Shown here: in pieces, positions 1-8,199 of the stretch
How positions within the stretch are numbered: the first letter of the stretch is position 1
Layout: each line of letters starts with the position of its first letter
Origin: Phellopilus nigrolimitatus
Lineage: Eukaryota; Basidiomycota; Agaricomycetes; Hymenochaetales; Hymenochaetaceae
Reading direction: 5' to 3'
Length of the DNA stretch: 10,919 nt
Assembly (NCBI GenBank): GCA_021029095.1
Contig: JAJOHG010000620.1
Span: forward strand, 1 to 10,919
The notes under the pieces: generated by a model
Databases searched by the model: none
Seen by the model: only the letters and a program-made list of their open reading frames with translations
What the model was told of the DNA's origin: nothing
Translations under genes and position numbers: made by a program

Positions 1-1517
1 CGCTTGGAGTAATCACCCTGAACAATTCACAACGTGTATGTAGGTTGAGCGACTAGAGACGATTCAGGACTCACAGTGACTGTGACGAAGAGAATTCCGG
101 AGCCTGGGAGGAAATCTACATGGTCGAGACTTTGCCAAACAGGATACTTCCCTCGCTCTTTGTCTGCATAGAGCGCCATCTACGCCGCTTTCTTGTAAGC
201 CCCTGCAAAGATGAGCTCATTTCATCGCGTACCTCGGTATTGAACCAGAAAGTCTGAGGGAATTGGAGAAATATTTTTGTGTACGTCGTCTAACGATTGA
301 AGGTGTAGTGTGAATTGGTAATGGAGAAAAAATTCATATACAAAATGAAATGCACGCACCATTGTTATACTCTGGATTGCCTCTTGCTTCCAGTCCGGCA
401 GTGACGGCTTGAATACTACATCATTATTCTGAAGTACGCCGACGCTGAATGTCACCAGCACATAGTCTGCAGTCAGCCTCGTTCCGTTGGTCAGCGTTAC
501 ATTGACACCCGCATCGGAGTACGCGACTGTTCGTACTGTCGCATTAAGCATGGCCTGCGATGGCGAAAGAAACTCGGCCGCCTCAGCCTGAATAATCGTC
601 TTAAATCCGCGCTGGTCAATACACAAGAGATTGTCCTCTGAAAAACCGCCCATATCGGGGTCGAAGGTGAAATTGTTGTTCTATAAACAAGGATATAAGT
701 GTGACTTGGGATGCAGGGGAGCGGAAACCTTACCAGTGATGAGGCAATCCATGAGGACTCCTCGGGAGTCTGGGCATACTCCCAGTCAAAGAGGTAGTAT
801 TCGGTAGTCTGGGCCGTATGACTCAGTGGTTTTGAACCGACTAATGAATAACCAGAGCGCGCGTTCAAATCTAAAAGACCCTGGTGAAGCCTGGCTCCTT
901 AGATTTAGAAGAAGAAAAAGATATTCAATCAGAGTATACGTAAGAGACAAAATAAAGGTCACGAATAGGTACCTGCTTGACCGTTAAATCGGTGAAAGCG
1001 TCATCTCCGTCATTGAAGGTGTCCGTAAAATTTGTGGGGCCATTAAAATCGTAAAACGCTTGCATGATAAAAGGATCTTCAATTTTTTTATTATCGGACA
1101 GTTGAAGCTCGTAAAGCGTACTCAGGCTTCCAAAAAGATCGTTAAACTGCGTTTTTACATGGTGCTTCTCAGCCAAGAGTAGGATCGGGTTCGCAGGTCC
1201 GTTTCCGGTCTGCGTCCCCTGTACCCAGTTCGGGCCCTGCTCGACAGTAAAAGGTTTCCCGGGCAAGCCGCCGAGGGACTTTGTCTGCATACGTCCGCCA
1301 AGCTCGTCTCGCGCCTCCACGATGACGAAATTGTCGTGTCCACGCTCGTGCAGCGTGCGTGCGGCGATGACGCCGGTCACACCGCCGCCTAGGATCAGTA
1401 CCGACGCGTCGTTTTTCAGTTCTCTCGTTGCGTCATGCTGGATTTTCGCAAACGCTGCGGCCGCATTGAATTCCCAGGCACCAGAAGAAGCAGAAGCGAG
1501 ACGCTGATTTTGAACAT
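1..1517 (-). CDS. Flavin-dependent polyamine oxidase (amine oxidase family), 3' end outside window
   Basis: FAD enzyme that oxidises polyamines and releases H2O2. Exons read on the minus strand: ~1517-963, 897-734, 680-360, 289-233, 179-75, and 17-1, which runs off the left edge. About 400 codons are seen and roughly 170 C-terminal residues are missing. The first exon has the dinucleotide-binding loop VLILGGGVTGVIAARTLHERG, shortly followed by IVEARDELGGRM, the family's FAD ribose and GG motif, then EQGPNWVQG. Later exons carry ARSGYSL, FDWEYAQTPEESSWIASS, IDQRGFKTIIQAEAAEFL and LPDWKQEAIQSITM, all typical of fungal polyamine oxidases. Introns are 53-70 nt; the 962-898 intron has a weak GTGACC donor, so that junction is the least certain. 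The start is unresolved. The conserved frame is open to about 1614 but has no ATG. The ATG at 1517 opens a signal-peptide-like stretch in another frame. The family call is firm; the exact substrate is not shown. Confidence 0.88.
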
Positions 1518-1540
1518 GCGAACGTATCACGAATCTCCAG

Positions 1541-1591
1541 AAATGAGGCGAAGCTTCAGAACCAGCAGATGAGCGGAGCTTCAGAACCAGC
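1541..1591. repeat. Near-perfect ~25-bp tandem duplication upstream of polyamine oxidase
   Basis: Two adjacent copies, 1541-1566 and 1567-1591, share the exact block AGCTTCAGAACCAGC preceded by ATGAG(G)CG. They lie just upstream of the ATG at 1517 on the minus strand, in the probable 5' leader of the polyamine oxidase gene. The copies differ by a few bases and one indel, so the duplication is not brand new. Confidence 0.7.
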
Positions 1592-1634
1592 TCGAGATAC
1601 CTAGATAGACGCAAGAAATCCTTTGTCGAACTGG

Positions 1635-1642
1635 CTATTTAT
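1635..1642 (-). promoter_or_regulatory. TATA-like box (ATAAATAG) for polyamine oxidase
   Basis: On the minus strand the sequence reads GCATAAATAGCC, about 118 nt before the ATG at 1517. Normal TATA spacing would put the transcription start near 1610. This matters because it makes 1517 the first ATG of the mRNA. Identified only by motif and position. Confidence 0.35.
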
Positions 1643-1943
1643 GCATCCCAGCGACCTTATCTTTTTATCCGTCATCTGAGCGCGGGGGAAACGAATACCG
1701 TGATGGTGAAAAGAATCTCGATCCATGTGGGAACAGCTAGCCGACGGTCACCGATGCTCACCGGTCTGTTGTGAGGAAGTCGTAGCTCAAGGAAAACGCA
1801 CATTCACAAAGGCCTAAATCAGGCATGAACTTCGTCAGACAAGTGCCTGTCTCAAGCCTAAACGGCCAAAGCGGTAGTCCAGTCGGACATAGAACGAGAG
1901 GGTAAAAGCTATTAGAGGCGTCGATTTCGCGTCGAGAGTCGAG

Positions 1944-1960
1944 ACGGTCATCATGACCGT
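1944..1960. promoter_or_regulatory. 17-bp palindrome ACGGTCATCATGACCGT, possible Zn2Cys6 factor site
   Basis: Perfect 8-bp arms around a single central base, giving CGG-N9-CCG. Inverted CGG triplets are the usual half-sites of fungal Zn2Cys6 regulators. It lies about 430-450 bp from each flanking start, so it could serve either gene. A related GACGGTCACCG occurs at 1742-1752. The palindrome is seen directly; its function as a binding site is inferred. Confidence 0.4.
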
Positions 1961-2321
1961 AAGACGACTCCTTCTAACTTGGGCCTCGACTTGCATGACA
2001 CTACTCTTGCCGGTATTGCAATTATTCTCCCATTCATTCCTTGCCGAACGTCTTTGAGCTCAAGCGACTTTTAACCGTGGTTACTTTTCTATCTGGGAAT
2101 CTATATACATTTCATGCTGAATTGCATGAAAAAGGCAGTGACTCGTCCATATTCACTTCAATGCCCATTATCGCCATATAACCCAAACATCTGAACCTCC
2201 TCCACTCGAAGAAGTCCGCATTATCCCATCCGCTGGACAAAACTGCCGGACTGAGGGTGGCCGGATGACGCTGATTTGACGTCGACCACGAGGTCATTCT
2301 CGGAAGCCTCGAAGGGGAGGG

Positions 2322-2327
2322 TATAGA
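2322..2327 (+). promoter_or_regulatory. TATA-like element (TATAGA) before glucoamylase
   Basis: GGTATAGAACT lies about 90 nt before the ATG at 2413. With normal spacing transcription would start near 2350, leaving the ATG at 2353 at or outside the mRNA end and favouring 2413 as the start codon. The TATATA at 2102-2107 is a better match to the consensus but would give a long leader with two short upstream ORFs. Confidence 0.3.
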
Positions 2328-2412
2328 ACTCGAAGGCAAACCGCTCGAAGGCATGTCTACCCAAATCACCTCTTTTCTAGACCAAGCATTTCTCCCGGTG
2401 AAGTGGTGCACT

Positions 2413-4521
2413 ATGCATATTTTCACTGTCGGAGTGTCGGTGCTGGGACTCGCGAGCGTCTTTCCTTTGCGCCTGGGGCTCTTTCAGTCAACGGTAGAGA
2501 CGTATGTCTCATCGGAAAGCACCATCGCGAAGGCGGGTGTACTGGCTAACATAGGTCCAGACGGTGAAAAAGATCAGGGTGCGCATGCCGGCGTTGTCGT
2601 GGCTTCGCCGTCAACGACGGATCCCAATTATGTCTACTCTTGGACTCGTGATTCGTCTTTGGTTTTCAAAATGCTCATCGACCAATACACGACTGGTATC
2701 GATACAAGTCTTCGTGGACATATCGACGCGTTTGTGTCCGCAGAAGAAACGCTCCAGCAGGTTTCAAATCCGAGCGGCTCGGTGTCTACTGGCGGTTTAG
2801 GCGAGCCAAAGTTCAATATTGACTTGAGCGCGTTCACGGGCCCGTGGGGACGACCCCAGAGAGGTGAGCGATTTCCAATATTCAGTGGTAATATCTCCGC
2901 TCATAACCGCTCTTGAAAGACGGCCCTGCTTTGCGAGCTACCGCGTTGATCACATATGCCAACTGGTTAATCGACAATTCAAATACCACCTTCGTATCCT
3001 CTACGCTTTGGCCAATGATCAAGCTCGATCTTGACTATGTATCGCTGAACTGGAATCTCTCCACGTAAGCTCCAAAACTCTCTGCTCCTCGAATACTCCT
3101 AAGCTTTCCTCGCACATTTAGCTTCGATCTCTGGGAAGAAATAGACTCTTCATCTTTCTTTACATCTGCTGTGCAGCACCGTTCTCTTCGTGAGGGCATA
3201 AGCCTAGCCTCTTCCCTTGGACAATCTTCTACGATCAGTTCCTATGCAACGCAAGCCGACAATATACTCTGTTTTATGCAATCCTTCTGGCATTCTACCG
3301 GTTCCAGTCCATATATGACGGCTAATACTGGCGGGGGTCGATCTGGCATCGATGTAAATTCTGTGCTGACATCAATCCACACCTTCGATCCGGATGCTGG
3401 ATGCGATTCGAATACGTTCCAACCATGTTCGGATAAGGCGTTGGCGAATCTGCTTACATACATAGAAAGCCTCAGAAGTGTATATGGGCTGAACACGGGC
3501 TTGGCAAACGATACCGCACTCGCGACTGGGAGGTATATATACCGTTGTATTCACCGGTTGATTTTATTTGCTAATATAATATAATATTCCAAGGTACCCT
3601 GAGGATGTCTATATGGGCGGCAATGTAAGATTTCTTCGAAGAGACTCATTGATAAACGTTAATCATTTCTGTTTAGCCCTGGTATCTTGCGACCTTCGCA
3701 GTTGCCGAGCAGCTATACGATGCTCTCCAAGTGTGGTCTAGCGAATACTCACTCAGTGTGACTTCTCTATCTCAACCTTTCTTTACTCTGTTCAATTCGT
3801 CGATCACTGCAGGCACCTACCCCTCTTCGAGCAGCACGTATTCCTCCCTCACAGCCGCAGTCAAAACGTATGCGGATTCGTACATTGCTCTTGCAGCAAA
3901 CTACACACCCTCGGATGGTGGTTTAGCAGAGCAATACGGAAAAGACGATGGCAAGCCACTTAGCGCAGTCGATTTGACGTGGAGCTACGCAAGCGCTGTC
4001 ACGGCTTTCCAAGCTCGTAATGGAACAAACGCGCGCTTCGCGAGTTGGGGCGCCAAGGGCCTGAGCGTTCCGGCCACGTGCGCGACCGAGGGCGGTGGGA
4101 ATGGGCAGATGGTACAGGTGACGTTCAATATTGAAGCAGAAACTGTGATCGGAGGTTTGTACGCCTATTCGCCTGTCTTTTAATGCCGGCTCATAGCATA
4201 CGTTTATTATAGAGAGCATCTACCTTACTGGTTCTGCTAATGCTTTGGCAGAGTGGTCTACCGATGGTGCACTTTCAATGTCGTCTACAAATTATCCGAA
4301 ATGGAGTGGTGCGTACCGTGCTTACCACAGTCATGAGTCCTAAGTATGCTGTCTAATTTTCCTTTTTCACAATAGTTACTATCAGCCTCCCTTCAAACTC
4401 GATTGTGCAGTACAAGTATATACGCAAGAACAGCGGATCCGTGACATGGGAAGCCGATCCGAACAATCAGTTCACGACCCCAGCGAGCGGGATGCTGATG
4501 TTGTCCGACAGTTGGCGGTGA
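2413..4521 (+). CDS. Secreted glucoamylase, GH15 catalytic domain plus CBM20 starch-binding domain
   Basis: Releases glucose from the non-reducing ends of starch outside the cell. Seven exons: 2413-2863, 2920-3064, 3122-3532, 3594-3624, 3677-4154, 4213-4308, 4376-4521; 585 residues. Introns are 52-67 nt with GT..AG ends. The N-terminus has a hydrophobic signal-like stretch (about residues 3-17). GH15 hallmarks in order: VVVASPSTTDPNYVYSWTRDS, GGLGEPKFN, GPWGRPQR-DGPALRATA, DLWEE (general acid Glu, residue ~204), AVQHRSL, GRYPEDVYMGGN-PW and GGLAEQYGKDDG (general base Glu, residue ~431). The C-terminal ~95 residues match CBM20: VTFNIEAETV, YLTGS, W residues, YKYIRK, VTWEADPN and terminal SDSWR. 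Start 2413 is preferred over in-frame 2353 because the latter buries the signal stretch about 20 residues inside. Both catalytic acids and the starch-binding domain are present, so the gene looks functional. Confidence 0.95.
3594..3624 (+). other. 31-nt micro-exon of the glucoamylase gene
   Basis: Exon 4 is only 31 nt. It lies between introns of 61 nt (3533-3593) and 52 nt (3625-3676) and encodes the conserved YPEDVYMGGN segment just before the PWYLAT stretch. The frame works only if both introns are removed: split codon AG|G at the 5' side, phase 0 at the 3' side. It is easily lost in automatic gene models. Confidence 0.88.
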
Positions 4522-4636
4522 TGCCAGGAATAAGTTGAAAATGCCAGGTAGAAGTCCGGGTAATCATTTTTGAAGCACATTTCATATTGTTTCTTCCGAC
4601 AAATAAGACATCCCATCGACGCACTCCATTTCTCTG

Positions 4637-5104
4637 ATGCATCATGCAAGGCGACGCTGGGAGGTGCGGATGATGATTTCCCAATCAGAATTGAACCGCT
4701 CGAGGCTCGATAAGACCAGCCCTCACCACCACAGGGCGTGGAACTTAAGGAGTGTTTCTTCTCTACTGCATACCGGAATTTTAGAGGTTATTGTTTCTGA
4801 GATCGTTCGTGTCCCTTCGATTCTTTTTCTTTTTCTGGATCGTGGCAAGTCGAAAGACAGCTTGAAGGGGGCGTCGGCATCTCATGAGATTCGAAAAAAG
4901 AGACCGACTCATGCGATACTCTTCCTTCGCGCGGTCACGAATTACCGCCCCGCTGATGATTGGATTGAAGGCTTCTCCATTTTGGGGGGTTCCGAATTCG
5001 ATTTTCTTGATGCATTTGAAACTGAAATTGATCTGACGGGTCCTGCTCCTCTGTGGGCTTGCTTTGGTGTGCTATACCTCTGGTCGACCTCAGGAATTTC
5101 GTAA
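4637..5104 (+). CDS. Unrecognised 155-codon open frame, doubtful
   Basis: An uninterrupted ATG-to-stop frame starting 115 nt after the glucoamylase stop, so partly within its probable 3' UTR. The product would be rich in basic residues at the N-terminus (HHARRRWEVR) and more acidic and aromatic toward the end (FDFLDAFETEIDLTGPAPLW). No signal peptide, membrane segment or family motif is evident. Unlike the clear genes here it has no introns. It could be a chance frame, an exon of an unknown gene, or a remnant. No function is offered. Confidence 0.18.
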   Translation: MHHARRRWEVRMMISQSELNRSRLDKTSPHHHRAWNLRSVSSLLHTGILEVIVSEIVRVPSILFLFLDRGKSKDSLKGASASHEIRKKRPTHAILFLRAVTNYRPADDWIEGFSILGGSEFDFLDAFETEIDLTGPAPLWACFGVLYLWSTSGIS

Positions 5105-5291
5105 CAGTTCGGTTAATTCGACAAGTTCAATGCTCAGGTTAGTTGTGTTGTCGTCTCTCGGTACCTGAATGCTCAATCTCTGATGATCTTTAAGGCTCTC
5201 GTCATGCGGTATAGATACATCCACGCGTTTGATTATATCGTGATGCCGTTCTGAATCTCTCGCCCGATTAACCGTTGGACAGACTAAGACT

Positions 5292-5319
5292 CATTCAGTA
5301 GTCTCGATTTTACTGAATG
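5292..5319. repeat. 9-bp perfect inverted repeat, 10-nt loop
   Basis: Arms CATTCAGTA (5292-5300) and TACTGAATG (5311-5319) are exact reverse complements and could form a hairpin. It lies about 535 bp upstream of the arrestin-like start. No T tract or transposon context gives it an obvious role. Confidence 0.5.
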
Positions 5320-5853
5320 GACATGCTCTCGCATTGTTAGAGCTTCTCTTCTGTCTACGTGATCCTGGATGTTTTCAGACGGATTGCTTGCGAGTGAAAA
5401 GAGGCTCTTTAAATCGCGATTATTAGGACACGCTGTCATCTCAGCTTTTGAGTTTGCGCTCTACTTTCCATGATCAATCTTCGCTGTGAATTAACTCAGT
5501 GCTCATTACATCTACCTATGATGAAGTTGAGATCGAATCTTCTCCTGATGATCGGGCTATGTACCGCGAACCCTCGACTCTAACATCTGGAAGCCGGGGC
5601 TCTATGTATATCATAGGCCCCTGAGCGAGTGGACTCCACTGTTTTTGTGCTTCGGGTTCTCTCCATCTCTTGATCTTCCGGACAGTTTTAGCTTGATATC
5701 TATTCTGTCTAGTCACTTTTTGTGTATCGATCTCGCGGCTTGACACCTGGCGACTTATTTTTTGACTTGGAGCTAGGGCATCTTCTGCTTCCCTCCGTGT
5801 TCTGATTGATATTTAACTCTCGCACTCCTTGCTTTACTTGACAGTCCTCCGAG

Positions 5854-7666
5854 ATGCATCGCCATCCCTATGCTAACGTGACTACTCCTCATTTCAATGT
5901 GTCTCCTCGCAGTGCCGTCCAAGTTAAGCATCGTCCAGTGGGTCAGAAGCCTTCATCATCCGCAGTGCGCTGTGGTCCTTCTGCGAAAACGGTACAAGGT
6001 GCAGTGAGTAAACTATTTCAAAACAATTCCATATCGTAACATTGTTGTTAGCGAAAGGTCACTTTCCAGCAGGTTCAACGTCGTCCAGCGCACAAGTTCA
6101 TTAGACACGAATCGGGAGTGACTCTATTGCTATACGGGCAAAAGGAGAGCGCATGCGTGCCCGTGTACGGGCGTGGGGGGATAGTCGACGGTATAGTCAG
6201 CTTCGCGAATCCTGCCAGTATCATAAAGGTTGAAGCTAAAGTGCGTGTGCGGCGCAGTTCATTCTTACGAATTTTTACGAATTCTCACACAATACTCTTC
6301 TTATGATATCTCACAGATGGAAGGGCATGTGACAGTGCATGAATTCGCTGGTCATGGCTCAGCACAGATGGCTATCCTCTCCGAGATGCTCTTATTTTGG
6401 GATGATCTAGACAACACAACTGGCAATGGCGGTGAACCAAGCTTCTTATCTTCCTCATCGACATCAGCTTCTGGACGCTGTCCACCTTCTTTTTCCTTCA
6501 AAACCTCTCTGCCGACCCACTATACCGAAGCTGATGGTGAGCGTACGCCGCTTCCTCCTTCGTTTTCCGAGGACTTGCTGGGAGTTCCAGGCTTCAAGAG
6601 CGATGTGTCCTACTCTATCAGTGTACACGTGACACAGGCAAGGGACGTGAAGCTAAAGCCACTGACGGCGCGATGGAAAAGGCATACGATTTTGAGAACT
6701 CCATTCGAGTACCATCCGCGGTCTTGTCCGTCCCAGGCTCCTCCTTTTCCATCAAACTCAAAGAAGTCGACATCTTCTCCAGTAACTCGGTTCGCATCAA
6801 TCATAGCTTCAAACTCTCCCTTTGTAGAGCCTGTAAAGACTGTGGTTCGTAACTCCTTCCAACGTATTCGAAGTCACAGCCATTGATACCGGGTTTTAGT
6901 TATATCTTCCAAATTCACAAATCACACCCCTCACAGCACCTATTCCGTTTTTCTTGAGACTAACGGGCTCAGAAATTGCTAAAAATCCATATAGCAAACC
7001 TCAACTCTCTTCATTCCTGCCGAAAGCCTCCTCAGACAGTCTTGCTTTAATCGCAGGCTCCATACAGCAACAAATCAGCGATTACTTGCATAATTGGAAA
7101 CATTCGCGAGCTTTCTCGCTTCCGAACTCAAGGCTGAGCGCGCCCTCGGGTGCGTCTAGTCGAACGTCGAGTAACTCGCAAGAAAGCAGCAACTCTGGCT
7201 CCAACGAGCCGCCAAAGATCCGCGTTGTTCTGGTACGCCAGGTCTCTGTGGATGCGAGCTCATCGACGTTCGATGGAAAGCAGCCCAATGCCATGCATTC
7301 TTTGCGTCCCGAAGGCCAGAAGCTTAGCAGTCAAGTTCATAAGAGCATTGTCCTCGGCGAGGGTGTGATGTACACGACTCGCGTCATGCGCGACTCAGTG
7401 ACATGGGCAGGAGAGATTCATATAGATATGCAGCAAAGGACGAGATGCAGTGGGTTCCGCACGAAGAACTTGTTGGTCAATGTAAGCCTCCTTATTTATC
7501 AGGTAGTCTCTTAGCTGATAAGAACGGTCTGATCAAACAGGATATGTTGGTGGTATCTATCACACAGCCGAATCCACAGGTTTCTGCACTGCAGGAGCTT
7601 CAACAAGTCATCCCGATTCAGCTCACAACGGATGCTTTTGACTTGGAGGGTGGCGAGCGGGTTTGA
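5854..7666 (+). CDS. Arrestin-like protein (arrestin N- and C-terminal-like folds)
   Basis: Five exons: 5854-6003, 6052-6240, 6317-6844, 6900-7481, 7541-7666; about 524 residues. An in-frame stop at 5839 precedes the ATG. The N-terminal arrestin-like half is recognisable from VTLLLYGQKESACVPVYGRG, VDGIVSF, the EGHVTVHE strand, and VPGFKSDVSYSISVHVTQ. A linker with TPFEYHPRS follows, then the C-terminal half begins at LYLPNSQITPLTAPIPFFLR. It continues through PPKIRVVLVRQVSVD, IVLGEGVMYT, VTWAGEIHID and NLLVN-DMLVVSITQPNP to IPIQLTTDAF, typical of basidiomycete arrestin-like proteins. A Ser-rich, probably disordered insert lies before PPKIRV. No PPxY motif is visible, so a role as a classic ubiquitin-ligase adaptor is not shown. 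Intron 3 (6845-6899) uses a GTTCGT donor; the alternative 6849-6936 would remove the conserved LYLPNSQITPLTA strand. Confidence 0.85.
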
Positions 7667-8199
7667 GCTGTAGGAAATTCGAACTATGTAGGAATACTTG
7701 TGTAACTTATTCGTATTTGTGCGTAAACACTTTGTCAAGCCACATTCATTAGCTAAGAACATCATAAGTAGAAATTATTTAAATCGCAACCGTGCCTTAT
7801 GTCATATCACTTAAATATTATTGGGGATTATCGAGAGAAGCTGTATCACTTGTCAATTTGTACTTGTAAATAATTGGACGAGATTGCGAAGGATGCATAC
7901 TCGTTAGTAGGAGGATGACGTAATTCATCACGTAAGACAACCGGACACGTTTCTTATGTACAGTACATAGATAAACCTCAACCAAACGAACTCATGCTGA
8001 AGAATCTGCTGCAATTTTCGAGACTGTGAGCAACGCCTAGTGAGGGCAGAAGAAATATACGGCCTTTTCGGCAGCACAATCGCTTTTCTCGCTTGGCGCC
8101 TGGAGGCCAGCTTGTAAGCCTTCTCTGCCACTCGTCCGCAACTCTGCTTGTCTAGTATCATACCTCGGACCATCCACAATTGTTGTTTCTCCTCAAGTC
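7667..8199. other. AT-rich spacer between arrestin-like and GT49 genes
   Basis: Holds the 3' UTR of the arrestin-like gene and the promoter of the next gene. The first part (7690-7900) is AT-rich with stretches such as AAATTATTTAAAT, but there is no exact AATAAA. The antisense open frames here lack any family motif and look like chance. No RNA gene was seen. Confidence 0.55.

Larger units (their letters stand above)
1518..2412. other. Divergent intergenic region shared by polyamine oxidase and glucoamylase
   Basis: About 0.9 kb between two divergently transcribed genes, with no convincing coding frame. It holds the tandem repeat at 1541-1591, a minus-strand TATA-like box near 1640, and a CreA/Mig1-like GCGGGG at 1682-1687. 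It also holds the palindrome at 1944-1960, a plus-strand TATATA at 2102-2107, a second TATA-like TATAGA at 2322-2327, and a cluster of CTCGAAG repeats at 2205-2351. Two very short ATG frames near 2161 and 2266 would act as upstream ORFs if transcription began near 2130. Confidence 0.7.
4522..5853. other. 1.3-kb intergenic region, no convincing gene
   Basis: This region follows the glucoamylase stop and precedes the arrestin-like start. It includes an unrecognised 155-codon open frame at 4637-5104 (listed separately). From about 5130 to 5850 the plus strand is rich in C and T, as is common upstream of fungal genes. A 9-bp inverted repeat lies at 5292-5319. No tRNA, transposon ends or family-recognisable protein was found in any frame. 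Confidence 0.6.

Noticed and set aside
1682..1687. CreA/Mig1-like GCGGGG as a carbon-repression site for glucoamylase
   Set aside because: Single short match over 700 bp from the glucoamylase start; not listed as its own feature.
2353..2412. In-frame upstream ATG of glucoamylase at 2353
   Set aside because: It would put about 20 polar and mixed residues before the signal-like segment. The nearby TATA-like element suggests the mRNA starts about here, so 2413 was preferred.
7928..8179. 83-codon minus-strand frame upstream of GT49
   Set aside because: No motif, lies in the expected promoter of GT49, and no splice or promoter support.
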